Notes: generated by a model from the sequence alone, not told the origin. Counted from the first letter of the stretch, positions 18,614-28,315 are shown. The stretch is 64,000 nt of DNA from JAHEJE01 sp965216335 (GCA_965216335.1 OZ244154.1:248001-312000); one strand, 5' to 3'. Made by a program: numbers and translations.

Positions 18614-21600
18614 GTGTTTTACGCCCTGACGATCGCCGCTCTGATTTTCCTGTTCATCCGCACGCTTCGGCTCTCCAGCAGCGTGAAGCAGAGCACAGCG
18701 CAGTTAAGGCTTCTGCAGGCCACGGTCAAAAGGCTGGAGGGCAGGGCCGGGCAAGAGGCGGTTTCGGTGCAAGAAGACCGTCCCGAACACGCCGTACAAT
18801 CCGGTGACGGGGTCGATGCCGCCGCAGGTCAGGAAACGACACCCGAACCGCCTGCCGAAACGCCGGTGCAAACACAAGAGCCCGCACGGCAGGAGACGGC
18901 TGCGGAGAAGCGTTCCCGGCGGCTCATCGGCGCCATGCTGCCGCCGGACGAGGCAAAGAACCTGCAGGCGGCACGCGCCGCCGCCGACGCAGAAGCCGCA
19001 ATTTCCCAGGCTGCCGGAAAGGCGGCTGACGATGCAGCGAATAGCCCCGAAGCGACGGACAGCCACGAGAATGGCGTGAGCGAGGCCGCAGAGGAACCTA
19101 TCGCGGCCCACGATGCGGCAGGTGATGCAGAGACGGTCCAGCCCGCGCCACCGCCGCCCGCGCCCGCACCGCCGCCAGTTGCCATGGAACCCCTGCGCCG
19201 TCCGGTACTCAAATCTCTGGAAGAAAAACTCGCCGCCCACTGGCTGGTCTGGCTCGGCGGCATCGCTGTGGCGCTGAGCGGCCTGTTCCTGGTCAAGTAC
19301 GCTGCCGAACGCGGCTGGTTCTCGCCCGGTCTGCGTATGGTCATGGGGCTCGCCGTCGGTGCCGCGCTGACCATGGCGGGCGAGTGGGTCCGCCGCCGCC
19401 CGCAACAGACAAAATTCGCCGCCATCCGTCCCGACTACGTTCCCCAGGCGGTCACCGCCGCCGGCCTGTTCATTGCCTTTGCCAGCACCTATGTCAGCTA
19501 CGCCTTCTATGATGTTGTCGCACCGATCACCGCCTTCATCCTGTTGGCGTTCATAGCCGTCGGCGCCTTCGGTCTTTCCTTGCTGCAGGGCCCGTTCGTC
19601 GCTGCCCTGGGCCTGCTCGGCGCCCTGATCACCCCGGCGTTGGTCAGCACCGGATCCCCTACGGTGTGGGGCCTGTTCGGCTATCTCCTGGCCATCACCG
19701 CCGCTGTCGGCGGCGTCGAGCGCTATCGCGCCTGGCCCTGGCTCAGCTTGTCGGCGGTCGCCGGCAACATGGCGTGGCTCGCCCTGTGGTTCGGCTACGA
19801 GTACACCCCCGGCGATTTCTGGCCGCTTGCGGGCTTTCTGCTGGCCTCAACCGCCGTGTTCGCTACCCTGACCCGCTGGTCCGCCACGGCTGAGGACCAG
19901 AGCAGGGCGGACACCGCGGATTCCCTCAGCGCCCTCGGCCCGGCGCTCACCGCAATGATTGCGGTCGCCGGTGCGCTGTTCTGGTTCGTCGTGTTTCTCA
20001 GTTATACCGCCCACGAAAACAGCCACCTTATGGCGTTGACCGGCGTGGTCGCTCTCGCAGCCCTTGCTGCCCGCGCGCTGCCCCGCCTGCCGATCCTCTA
20101 TCCGGCGGCCGCCGCAACCGCCTTCTTCGGCATGGCGTCCTGGGCGCCTCGCATAGCCGATACCCATGACCTGTGGCGCCGGTTCATCGACAAGACGGCT
20201 CCGCTCGACATTGCGTTCGTGCCCGATCATGTCCGCTACCCGGTCTTCTGCGCCCTGCTGGCAGTGATCGTTTTCGCTGCCGGCTTGTGGCTGCTGCGCC
20301 ATTCGAGGCCGCAGCGCGAGGGCTGGATGAACACCATATCCTGCCTGCTGCTCCCCATCCTCATACTGGGCCTTGCCTACCTGCGCTACGGCGATGTCAC
20401 CGCCGATGGCTACTGGACGGCCGCGGCCGCGCTCTATGCCACCGCCTGCTGGTTCGGCGCGCGTTTTCTGCGCAGCAGTTCCGGTGCCGCCGACGGTGCC
20501 TGGGCCATCCCGGCCTTCGACACCGCCCAGATCGCCGGCGTATCGCTGGCGCTTGCCCTGTTCTTCACCGGCCTGCCGCTCACTCTGGCCCTGACCCTGC
20601 AACTCGGCGCCTATTGCTGGCTGCAGCGTGATGCCACCGCCTGGCATACCCGCAAGCTGTTGCTGGTGCTTGCCACCGTCATCGTCGTGCGCCTGACACT
20701 CAATGCCAACGTCCTCGACTACGAATTGACGGCTGTCCTCGGTCAGCACTGGGTGCTGTACGGTTTCGCCGGCCCGGCACTGGTATTCTGGCTCGCCGCG
20801 CAATGGCTGCGCATCAAGCAGGACGACGAACTCGTCGTGGCTCTGGAGTGCGGCGCGCTGGCCTTTGCTATCCTGCTGGTCAGCTACGAGATCCGCGTCC
20901 TCATCGCCGGATCGCTGACTGCCCCGGATTACAGCCTGCTGGAAGCCTCGGTGCAGACCATCTCCTGGCTCACCGGCGCCTACGGCCTGATGCACCGCAA
21001 CGCCGCCACCCCGCGCGCCTACTCGCAATGGGGCGCCTGGGTGCTGGCCGGCCTGGCTGTCGGCCAGATCGCACTGGTACATCTGTTTGCCGAAAACCCG
21101 GCAATTTACGGGGCGCCGATCGGCGGATTCCCGCTGGTCAACGAACTGACCCTTGCCTATCTCGTGCCCGGTGTGTTGCTTTGGTTCGCTGCCACCCGCC
21201 TGGGCGATGTCAAGCTTGGCCAGTTGGAATTGCCCGGCAAGCTCATCGCCTGTGCGCTCGTCGCCATCTACGCCACGCTGGAACTGCGCTTCTGGTTCCA
21301 GGGCGATGTCATAGGCTTGCGCCACGCCTCGCTCCTGGAGCTCTACACGACCACCCTGCTGTGGCTGGCACTGGCCTGTGCCGTGTTCGCAACCAGGCGA
21401 CTGCGGGCCGACGAAGCCATGCACCGCTTCGCGCTCGGCCTGTTGGGCATTGTCGTGCTCACCCTTGTTGCGGGTCATGTGCTTGCTTACAACCCGGCTG
21501 TGACCGGCGAATGGCTGTCCGGCACCCTGATCTTCAACCCGATGCTGCTGGGCTTCATCGTACCGGCCGTCGTTTTCGTTTGGCTTGCCCGCAACAGCGA

Positions 21601-22048
21601 GAAATTTGATCTGGCGGCCTACCGGGACGTCCTCGGCGGGCTTGCCTATGCACTTGGCCTTGTCTTCGTCACCCTAGAGGTCCGTCACGCCTTTCACGGT
21701 CCGGACCTATTGCATGGCGCCATCAGCGACGCCGAGTATTACGGTTATTCGGCCGTCTGGCTGGTTTATGCCCTGGTCACCCTGGCCGTTGGCATCTGGC
21801 TTACCCGCCCCGTCATCCGCTATGCCGCCCTCGGGGTACTGCTGCTTGCCGTCCTCAAGGTCTTCCTGTTCGACATGGCCGGCCTTGCCGGGCTGTGGCG
21901 CATCATCTCGTTCATGGGGCTTGGCGTATCGCTGATCGGCATCGGCTATATCTACCAGCGCTACGTTTTTCCGCTTGATGGAAAGCCGCAAGATGGAGCC
22001 GATCAGCCGGACGAGACAGCAGCGCAAGGGCAGGGCGAGGCGACATGA
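18614..22048 (+). CDS. DUF2339 multi-spanning membrane protein
   Basis: Very large (1144 aa) inner-membrane protein. It opens with one hydrophobic segment, a coiled-coil stretch and a low-complexity Ala/Glu/Pro linker up to about residue 195, including a polyproline run. Then follow some two dozen membrane helices to the end, beginning HWLVWLGGIAVALSGLFLVKYAAERGWFSPG, the hallmark of DUF2339. Start GTG at 18614, preceded by the good ribosome site GGAGG. Function is unknown for the family. It is a single gene with a possible operator upstream. Confidence 0.85.
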   Translation: MFYALTIAALIFLFIRTLRLSSSVKQSTAQLRLLQATVKRLEGRAGQEAVSVQEDRPEHAVQSGDGVDAAAGQETTPEPPAETPVQTQEPARQETAAEKRSRRLIGAMLPPDEAKNLQAARAAADAEAAISQAAGKAADDAANSPEATDSHENGVSEAAEEPIAAHDAAGDAETVQPAPPPPAPAPPPVAMEPLRRPVLKSLEEKLAAHWLVWLGGIAVALSGLFLVKYAAERGWFSPGLRMVMGLAVGAALTMAGEWVRRRPQQTKFAAIRPDYVPQAVTAAGLFIAFASTYVSYAFYDVVAPITAFILLAFIAVGAFGLSLLQGPFVAALGLLGALITPALVSTGSPTVWGLFGYLLAITAAVGGVERYRAWPWLSLSAVAGNMAWLALWFGYEYTPGDFWPLAGFLLASTAVFATLTRWSATAEDQSRADTADSLSALGPALTAMIAVAGALFWFVVFLSYTAHENSHLMALTGVVALAALAARALPRLPILYPAAAATAFFGMASWAPRIADTHDLWRRFIDKTAPLDIAFVPDHVRYPVFCALLAVIVFAAGLWLLRHSRPQREGWMNTISCLLLPILILGLAYLRYGDVTADGYWTAAAALYATACWFGARFLRSSSGAADGAWAIPAFDTAQIAGVSLALALFFTGLPLTLALTLQLGAYCWLQRDATAWHTRKLLLVLATVIVVRLTLNANVLDYELTAVLGQHWVLYGFAGPALVFWLAAQWLRIKQDDELVVALECGALAFAILLVSYEIRVLIAGSLTAPDYSLLEASVQTISWLTGAYGLMHRNAATPRAYSQWGAWVLAGLAVGQIALVHLFAENPAIYGAPIGGFPLVNELTLAYLVPGVLLWFAATRLGDVKLGQLELPGKLIACALVAIYATLELRFWFQGDVIGLRHASLLELYTTTLLWLALACAVFATRRLRADEAMHRFALGLLGIVVLTLVAGHVLAYNPAVTGEWLSGTLIFNPMLLGFIVPAVVFVWLARNSEKFDLAAYRDVLGGLAYALGLVFVTLEVRHAFHGPDLLHGAISDAEYYGYSAVWLVYALVTLAVGIWLTRPVIRYAALGVLLLAVLKVFLFDMAGLAGLWRIISFMGLGVSLIGIGYIYQRYVFPLDGKPQDGADQPDETAAQGQGEAT

Positions 22049-22052
22049 CGTC

Positions 22053-22081
22053 TTGCCTTACCTGCCGCCGCCGCCTATAAG
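22053..22081 (+). promoter_or_regulatory. Sigma70-type promoter for the decarboxylase/CoA-transferase gene
   Basis: TTGCCT (22053-22058), a 17-base spacer and TATAAG (22076-22081). The spacing is ideal and the leader to the ATG at 22190 would be about 100 bases. The -10 region sits in a 19-base block (22073-22091) repeated exactly at the rpsB promoter. Confidence 0.6.
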
Positions 22082-22189
22082 CCGCCGTCGTCGACCGGCG
22101 TACGGTAGAGCTTTGATTTATCTTGAATATAGTCATGAAATCAAAATTCTATCGATACGAGCGAACAAATTGGTGAAAGGTTTCACATC

Positions 22190-24715
22190 ATGAAAGGCCG
22201 CTTTTTCCGCGACCTGTTGTCCTCGATCACCGACAAGGGCCGCAGCCTGCTCAACACCGGCGATGACCGCCCAGCGAGCGGCAAGAGCCTTTTGGAACTG
22301 TCCGAGGCCATCTTGTCGGAACGCGGTGAAGCCTCCGGCGTGGCGCTCGCCCGCCAAGCCCTCGACGCCTTCGCAGTACTGCCGAAAGGTGAACGTGCCC
22401 CCTATTTCAGCGCCCTGGCCGCCCGCTTCGGCCCCGACCATGGGAACATGCAGCGGGCCGCCCGCGACTATCTTGCCAACCCGGACGGCAACATGGCCGC
22501 AGTCTTGCGCCAAGCGTCGGAGCCGCGCCGCCAGGAACTGATCCGTCGCCTCAACATGGCTCCGAACGGCACCGCCGGGCTGGTGGCGATGCGCGCCGAC
22601 CTGATCGGCCTGCTGCCGGACCATCCGGAGTTGCAAGGTGTCGACCGCGATTTCGACCATCTGCTGTCGTCCTGGTTCAATCGTGGCTTCCTCATTCTCG
22701 AACAGATCGACTGGAGCACCCCTGCCTCGATTCTTGAGAAGATCATCCGCTACGAGGCCGTGCACGAGATCCAGAGCTGGAATGACCTGCGCCGCCGCAT
22801 CGAGCCACGCGACCGGCGCTGCTACGCATTCTTCCACCCGGCGCTGGTCGACGAGCCGTTGATCTTCGTCGAGGTGGCGCTGACCAAGGGCATCCCCGGT
22901 GCCATCGGCCCCATTCTCGCCGCCGACCGCGAGGAGTTGCCCGAAGCCGAGGCCGACACGGCTGTTTTCTATTCGATTTCCAACTGCCAGAAGGGTCTGC
23001 GCGGCGTGTCCTTCGGCAACTTCCTCATCAAGCAGGTTGTCGAGGAGTTGGCCCACGACCAGCCGCAACTGAAGACCTTCGTCACATTGTCGCCGGCCCC
23101 GGGTTTCCGCCGCTGGCTCACATCCATCGCCTCTGACGACCCCGATGAACTGCTTTCAGCCGAGGACCGCGAGGTGCTTGGACACCTCGACAATCCCGAT
23201 TGGCGCTCCGGCGAAACCGCCGCTGCCCTGCAGGACACACTGCAGCCCCTGTGCGCCTACTACTACCTGCATGCCAAACGCCGCAACGGTCTGCCAGTCG
23301 ACCCGGTGGCCCGTTTCCACCTCGGCAACGGCGCCCGGCTGGAGCGCATAAACTGGCTGGCGGACACCTCCGAGACTGCCCTCGACCAAGCTGCCGGATT
23401 CATGGTCAATTATCTCTACGACCTGAAATCGATCGAGAAGAACCACGAGGCCTTCGCAAAACAGCAACAGGTCGCGGCCTCCGGCGCCGTCACCAAACTG
23501 CTCAAGCACAAGCCGAAGGCCAAACCCACCGCGAAGTCCGACGAAACCCCATCAGCCACGCCGCAAACGACCCGCAGCGGCCCGCTGGACGGCCTTCTGG
23601 TCCTCGACCTCACCCGCGTCCTCGCCGGTCCTTATGCTACTATGGTGCTGGCCGACCTCGGTGCCGAGGTGATCAAGATCGAACGCCCGGACGGCGGCGA
23701 CGATGCGCGCCAGTTCGGCCCCTTCGTGAACGGCAAGTCGGCCTACTTCATGTCGCTCAACCGCGGCAAGAAGAGCATTGCCCTTGACCTGAAGGCCGAG
23801 GCCGACCGCGGTATCTTCGAGCATCTGGTGGCCAAGGCCGACGTGCTGGTCGAAAACTACCGCGCCGGCACAATGCACAAGCTTGGCTATGGCTGGGAGG
23901 CACTGCAGGCCATCAACCCGCGTCTGGTCTACGCCGCCGTTTCCGGTTTCGGCCAGACCGGTCCTTACAAGGACCGCGCCGCCTACGACATGGTGGTCCA
24001 GGCCATGGGCGGCATCATGAGCGTCACCGGTCACCCGGATGCCTCGCCGACCCGTGTCGGCACCTCGATCGGCGACATCACCGCTGGCCTGTTCGGCGCC
24101 ACTGGCATCCTCGCTGCCCTCAACGACCGCCAGCGCACCGGCAAGGGCGCCATGGTCGATGTCGCCATGCTCGACAGCCAGGTCGCCATCCTTGAAAACG
24201 CCATCGGCCGCTACCTGGCCGAGAACAAAATTCCCCAGCCGCTCGGCGCGCGCCACCCTTCGATCACCCCGTTCGACGCCTTCCATGCCAGGGACGGTTT
24301 CCTCGTCATCGCCGCGGGCAACCAGGTGTTGTTTGAAAAACTGTGCAACGCGCTTGCCAGGCCCGACCTCATCGGTGATCCCGATTTTGCCACCAACGAC
24401 GACCGCACCCGCAACAACGTCCGCCTCAAGAGCGAAATAGAAGCGGCGTTGGCCGAAAGGACTGCCGCAGAGTGGCTGGACACCCTTGAAGCCGCCGGTG
24501 TCCCCTGTGGCCCGATCAACAACCTTGAGCAGGTGGTCGCCGATCCGCATATCGTTGCCCGCAACATGATCGTCAGCGCCGAGGACAGCGAGGCGGGCAC
24601 GGTGCGCATGGCCGGCAATCCGGTGAAGATCGCCGCCTACGACGACCCGGGCCGCCGCCCGCCGGCCCCTGACCTCGATGCCGACCGAGATGCAATCCTC
24701 AAACTGATCTCCTGA
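22190..24715 (+). CDS. Malonyl-CoA decarboxylase fused to a family III CoA-transferase
   Basis: An 841-aa fusion. Residues 1-430 are malonyl-CoA decarboxylase: a helical N-terminal domain to about 95, then the acyltransferase-fold catalytic domain with the SISNCQKGL motif (Ser264) and ARFHLGNGA (His377), corresponding to the catalytic Ser and His of the family. A Lys/Ala/Thr-rich linker (about 428-463) leads to a CaiB/BaiF CoA-transferase domain (464-841) with LTRVLAGPYATMVLADLGAEVIKIE-type start, LNRGKKSIALDL, and the catalytic Asp600 in AAYDMVVQAMGG. Both halves look intact. Inferred role: move CoA onto malonate and decarboxylate malonyl-CoA to acetyl-CoA in one chain. Transferase specificity is unproven. 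It has its own promoter and lies directly before rpsB. Confidence 0.88.
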   Translation: MKGRFFRDLLSSITDKGRSLLNTGDDRPASGKSLLELSEAILSERGEASGVALARQALDAFAVLPKGERAPYFSALAARFGPDHGNMQRAARDYLANPDGNMAAVLRQASEPRRQELIRRLNMAPNGTAGLVAMRADLIGLLPDHPELQGVDRDFDHLLSSWFNRGFLILEQIDWSTPASILEKIIRYEAVHEIQSWNDLRRRIEPRDRRCYAFFHPALVDEPLIFVEVALTKGIPGAIGPILAADREELPEAEADTAVFYSISNCQKGLRGVSFGNFLIKQVVEELAHDQPQLKTFVTLSPAPGFRRWLTSIASDDPDELLSAEDREVLGHLDNPDWRSGETAAALQDTLQPLCAYYYLHAKRRNGLPVDPVARFHLGNGARLERINWLADTSETALDQAAGFMVNYLYDLKSIEKNHEAFAKQQQVAASGAVTKLLKHKPKAKPTAKSDETPSATPQTTRSGPLDGLLVLDLTRVLAGPYATMVLADLGAEVIKIERPDGGDDARQFGPFVNGKSAYFMSLNRGKKSIALDLKAEADRGIFEHLVAKADVLVENYRAGTMHKLGYGWEALQAINPRLVYAAVSGFGQTGPYKDRAAYDMVVQAMGGIMSVTGHPDASPTRVGTSIGDITAGLFGATGILAALNDRQRTGKGAMVDVAMLDSQVAILENAIGRYLAENKIPQPLGARHPSITPFDAFHARDGFLVIAAGNQVLFEKLCNALARPDLIGDPDFATNDDRTRNNVRLKSEIEAALAERTAAEWLDTLEAAGVPCGPINNLEQVVADPHIVARNMIVSAEDSEAGTVRMAGNPVKIAAYDDPGRRPPAPDLDADRDAILKLIS

Positions 24716-24737
24716 TTGCACCGCAACACAAACCGGC

Positions 24738-24766
24738 TTGCCAAACGCGGCCATCGGGCCTATAAG
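24738..24766 (+). promoter_or_regulatory. Sigma70-type promoter for rpsB-tsf
   Basis: TTGCCA (24738-24743), 17-base spacer, TATAAG (24761-24766). The expected transcript starts near 24773, giving a leader of about 135 bases before rpsB with several GC-rich hairpins (for example around 24812-24828), where S2 autoregulation could act; that last point is inference from the family. Confidence 0.65.
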
Positions 24767-24906
24767 CCGCCGTCGTAAATCCACACGTGGAAACGTGGTC
24801 GTACCGCATGGGTGCCTGGCACCCCTCATAGCGCTGCGGCCGTCCGGTGCCGGCTCTGCCGGTGGCTGTTTCTGCGGAGGTTCAACCGGAAAAGGAGACA
24901 AAGGCA

Positions 24907-25809
24907 ATGGCTTTGCCTGATTATTCCATGCGCCAACTGCTCGAAGCAGGCGTTCACTTCGGCCACCAGACGCACCGCTGGAACCCCAAGATGGGAACCT
25001 ACATCTTCGGCGCGCGCAATGGCATCCACATCATCGATCTGGCTCAGACCGTGCCGCTGCTGCATCAGGCACTGCTGGCGGTCAGCGATGTTGTCGCCGG
25101 TGGCGGCCGCGTCCTCATGGTCGGCACCAAGCGCCAGGCCTCGGAGATCATCGCCGAAACCGCCCGCCAGTCGGCCCAGTACTTCATCAATTCGCGCTGG
25201 CTCGGCGGCACGCTGACCAACTGGAAGACCATTTCCAACTCGATCCGCCGCTTGCGTGAGCTGGAAGAGCTGTTCGAGAAGGAAGAGCAGGGCTTCACCA
25301 AGCGCGAGCTGCTGACCCTAACCCGCGAGCGTGAAAAACTGGAACTGGCCCTGGGCGGTATCAAGGACATGGGCGGCATCCCCGACATCATGTTCGTCAT
25401 CGACACCAACAAGGAATCGATTGCTATCAAGGAAGCCAACCGGCTTGGCATCCCGGTGGTTGCGGTTCTCGATTCGAATTCCGATCCGGCAGGCGTGACC
25501 TACCCGATCCCCGGCAACGACGATGCCGGTCGCGCCATCGCTCTGTATTGCGATCTGATCGGCAAGGCGGTCATCGACGGCATTTCGCGCAGCCAATCTT
25601 CAGCCGGCGTCGACATCGGCGCTGCAGAAGAGCCGCTGGCTGAGGATGTGCCTGAGGTTGCCGATGAGGCGCCCGCGCCTGAAGCCCCTGCGGCGGAGCC
25701 CGAAGCTCCCGCCGCGGAAGTTGCGGAAGCTGTGGAAGAAGCGCCTGCTGAAAAGGCCGAGCAAGAAGTGCCCGCCGCCGAAGCCGGCGAGGCAAAGGCG
25801 GCATCGTAG
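24907..25809 (+). CDS. rpsB: 30S ribosomal protein S2
   Basis: Ribosomal protein S2 of the small subunit. The true start is ATG at 24907, preceded by the ribosome site AAAGGAGA; it gives MALPDYSMRQLLEAGVHFGH, the conserved S2 start. Conserved blocks include RWNPKMGTYIFGARNGIHIIDL, SRWLGGTLTNWKTI and NRLGIPVVAVLDSNSDP. After the core (about residue 235) there is an acidic, Ala/Glu/Pro-rich tail to residue 300, a common alphaproteobacterial extension. tsf follows after 99 bases. Confidence 0.97.
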   Translation: MALPDYSMRQLLEAGVHFGHQTHRWNPKMGTYIFGARNGIHIIDLAQTVPLLHQALLAVSDVVAGGGRVLMVGTKRQASEIIAETARQSAQYFINSRWLGGTLTNWKTISNSIRRLRELEELFEKEEQGFTKRELLTLTREREKLELALGGIKDMGGIPDIMFVIDTNKESIAIKEANRLGIPVVAVLDSNSDPAGVTYPIPGNDDAGRAIALYCDLIGKAVIDGISRSQSSAGVDIGAAEEPLAEDVPEVADEAPAPEAPAAEPEAPAAEVAEAVEEAPAEKAEQEVPAAEAGEAKAAS

Positions 25810-25908
25810 CGCCAGGGTGCCGGACGCCCTCCGGCAACCCGTTCGTTTTCCGTACGCTTGCCCGATCCGGCGCAAGCGTGCGTTACCAATGACTTCAAGA
25901 GGTTTAAA

Positions 25909-26841
25909 ATGGCAAATATCACCGCGAGCATGGTGAAGGAACTGCGCGAGAAAACCGGCGCAGGCATGATGGATTGCAAGAACGCCCTGACCGAGAATGG
26001 CGGCGACATGGAAGCTGCCGTCGACTGGCTGCGCGCAAAGGGCCTGGCCAAGGCGGCCAAGAAGGCTTCGCGCGTCGCTGCCGAAGGTCTGGTTGGCGTT
26101 ACCGCTGAGGGCACCACCGGCGCGGTCGTCGAGATCAACTCGGAGACCGACTTCGTGGCCCGCAACGAGCAGTTCCAGCAGATGGTCGGCGAGATCGCCC
26201 GCCTCAGCCTTGCCGCTGATGGCGATGTAGAAAAGCTCAAGGGCATGGACTACCCGGGCGCCGGCAAGTCGGTTGTCGATCACGTCGGCGAAATGGTCGC
26301 GACCATCGGCGAAAACATGAACGTGCGCCGTTGTGCCGCCGAGTCTGTCGGCACAGGTGTTGTCGCCAGCTACGTCCACAACCAGGTCGCCCCCGGCCTT
26401 GGCAAAATTGGCGTTCTCGTCGGCATCGAGACCGACGGCGACGCTGCCAAGGCAGCAGCGTTCGGCAAGCAGGTCGCCATGCACGTCGCTGCGGTCAACC
26501 CGCTGGCCCTGACGGCAGACGACATCGACCCCGAGGTCGTTGAGCGTGAGCGTGCTGTCTATGCCGAACAGGCCCGCGAGAGCGGCAAGCCCGACAACAT
26601 CATCGAAAAGATGGTCGAGGGCCGTATGCGCAAGTTCTACGAGGAATCGGTGCTGCTGTCGCAGACCTTCGTGATCGACGGCGAGAACACCGTCGAGAAG
26701 GCCGCCAAGCTGGCCGAGGCCGACGTTGGCGCGCCGCTCAAGATCGCCGGCTTCGTGCGCATGCAGATCGGTGAAGGCATCGACACCGGCCCGGAAGAGG
26801 ATTTCGCCGCCGAAGTCGCGAAAACCGCATCCGGCGGCTGA
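25909..26841 (+). CDS. tsf: Elongation factor Ts
   Basis: Guanine nucleotide exchange factor for EF-Tu. ATG at 25909 gives MANITASMVKELREKTGAGMMDCKNAL, the standard start with TDVG-like recognition helix; upstream in-frame codons are not conserved. The signature EINSETDFVARN is present, and length (310 aa) is normal. It is followed by a strong terminator, which separates rpsB-tsf from pyrH. Confidence 0.97.
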   Translation: MANITASMVKELREKTGAGMMDCKNALTENGGDMEAAVDWLRAKGLAKAAKKASRVAAEGLVGVTAEGTTGAVVEINSETDFVARNEQFQQMVGEIARLSLAADGDVEKLKGMDYPGAGKSVVDHVGEMVATIGENMNVRRCAAESVGTGVVASYVHNQVAPGLGKIGVLVGIETDGDAAKAAAFGKQVAMHVAAVNPLALTADDIDPEVVERERAVYAEQARESGKPDNIIEKMVEGRMRKFYEESVLLSQTFVIDGENTVEKAAKLAEADVGAPLKIAGFVRMQIGEGIDTGPEEDFAAEVAKTASGG

Positions 26842-26920
26842 TTGCTCGGCCCCTGCGCCAGGATTGCTTTGAAAATGCGCGAAGAAATGGTCTTCGAATC
26901 AAACTGATGCGCGATAGAAT

Positions 26921-26946
26921 GGGGCTCCTCAGAGGAGCCCCTTTTC
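26921..26946 (+). terminator. Intrinsic terminator after tsf
   Basis: 8-bp perfect stem GGGGCTCC (26921-26928) / GGAGCCCC (26934-26941), 5-base loop, then TTTT. It lies 80 bases after the tsf stop and 25 bases before pyrH. Confidence 0.8.
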
Positions 26947-26970
26947 ATTTGCAGACAGGAACACGCAGAG

Positions 26971-27711
26971 ATGACTGACACACCAACCTTGTCGCGCATT
27001 CTGCTCAAGGTATCCGGCGAAGCCCTCATGGGATCGCAGGACTTCGGCATCGATCTGAACATGGCCGGCCGCATCGCCCGGGAGGTCGGGCAGGCGCGTG
27101 AGCTTGGCACCGAAGTCAGTCTGGTGATCGGCGGCGGCAACATCTTCCGAGGCGTTTCCGGCGCCGCCAGGGGCATGGTCCGTGCCAATGCCGACTACAT
27201 GGGCATGCTGGCCACGGTGATGAATGCACTGGCCATGCAGGACGTGCTGACGGCGCAGGGGACACCGGCCTGCGTCATGTCGGCCATCCCCATGCCGACT
27301 GTCTGCGAGCCCTATTCGCGCGGCCGCGCCTTGAAGCACCTCGGCTCCGGCAAGGTGGTGATCTTCGCCGCCGGCACCGGCAATCCCTATTTCACCACTG
27401 ACACTGCCGCGGCCCTGCGCGCCGCGGAAATGAACTGCGACGCCCTGATGAAGGGCACCAGCGTCGACGGGATCTATTCCGCCGACCCCAAGACCGATCC
27501 CGATGCCGAGCGTTTCGACAGTCTGACCTATGCCGAAGTGCTGGCCCGCGACCTGAGGATCATGGATGCCGCAGCAATCGCGCTTGCACGCGACAACAAC
27601 ATTCCGGTAATCGTATTCTCCATACGCCAGGAGAACGCCTTTCTGGAGGTGCTCAAGGGCGAAGGGCGCTCGACAACCGTGATCCGCGGCATAGCGCTCT
27701 CTGAGCAGTGA
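26971..27711 (+). CDS. pyrH: Uridylate kinase
   Basis: Bacterial UMP kinase of the amino acid kinase fold, making UDP from UMP. Seen are LLKVSGEALMG at the start, VIGGGNIFRG, and the C-terminal nucleotide-binding region GTSVDGIYSADPKTDPDA. Length (246 aa) is standard. It is followed by frr after ten bases, the usual pair. Confidence 0.96.
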   Translation: MTDTPTLSRILLKVSGEALMGSQDFGIDLNMAGRIAREVGQARELGTEVSLVIGGGNIFRGVSGAARGMVRANADYMGMLATVMNALAMQDVLTAQGTPACVMSAIPMPTVCEPYSRGRALKHLGSGKVVIFAAGTGNPYFTTDTAAALRAAEMNCDALMKGTSVDGIYSADPKTDPDAERFDSLTYAEVLARDLRIMDAAAIALARDNNIPVIVFSIRQENAFLEVLKGEGRSTTVIRGIALSEQ

Positions 27712-27721
27712 GGTAGGAACA

Positions 27722-28288
27722 ATGTCAGACGAAACATCCCTTGATTTCAAAGACCTGAAGCGCAGAATGCATGGAGCAGTTGAAGTTCTGAAGACCGAGT
27801 TTTCCGGCTTGCGCACCGGCCGCGCGGCAACCAGCCTACTGGAACCCATCAACGTCGATGCCTATGGCGCCAGCATGCCGATGAACCAGGTCGGCACGAT
27901 TTCAGTGCCCGAACCGCGCATGCTGTCGGTTCAGGTCTGGGACCAGAGTCTCGTTGGGGCCGTTGAAAAAGCCATCCGCGAATCCAGCCTCGGCCTCAAC
28001 CCGATGACCGAAGGCCAGGTGATCCGCGTGCCGATCCCGGAGCTGTCCGAGGACCGCCGCCGCGACCTGACCAAGGTCGCCCATCAGTATGCCGAACAGG
28101 CCCGGGTTGCAGTCCGCAACGTCCGCCGTGACGGCATGGAAACGCTCAAACGCCTGGAAAAGGACCACCACATCGGCGAGGACGATCACCACCATCAGGC
28201 CGACGAGGTGCAAAAGCTGACCGACGAGACGATCAAGGAGATCGACGAGGCACTGGCCCACAAGGACGAGGAGATCATGCAGGTCTGA
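27722..28288 (+). CDS. frr: Ribosome recycling factor
   Basis: Releases ribosomes from mRNA after termination together with EF-G. The first domain helix contains the LKTEFSGLRTGRAAT stretch, and the core has the conserved VSVPEPRMLSVQVWD-like and IRVPIPELSEDRRRDLTKV blocks. One oddity is a histidine-rich stretch (about residues 146-160, HHIGEDDHHHQ) in the helix just before VQKLTDETIKEID, a place normally rich in Asp and Ser. Length 188 aa. Confidence 0.95.
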   Translation: MSDETSLDFKDLKRRMHGAVEVLKTEFSGLRTGRAATSLLEPINVDAYGASMPMNQVGTISVPEPRMLSVQVWDQSLVGAVEKAIRESSLGLNPMTEGQVIRVPIPELSEDRRRDLTKVAHQYAEQARVAVRNVRRDGMETLKRLEKDHHIGEDDHHHQADEVQKLTDETIKEIDEALAHKDEEIMQV

Positions 28289-28315
28289 GCCGCTAGCCTG
28301 CATCCGGAGCACCTG

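Noticed and set aside
19847..21478. 543-codon minus-strand frame inside the DUF2339 gene
   Set aside because: Overlaps membrane-helix coding sequence on the plus strand and has no ribosome site or recognisable domain.
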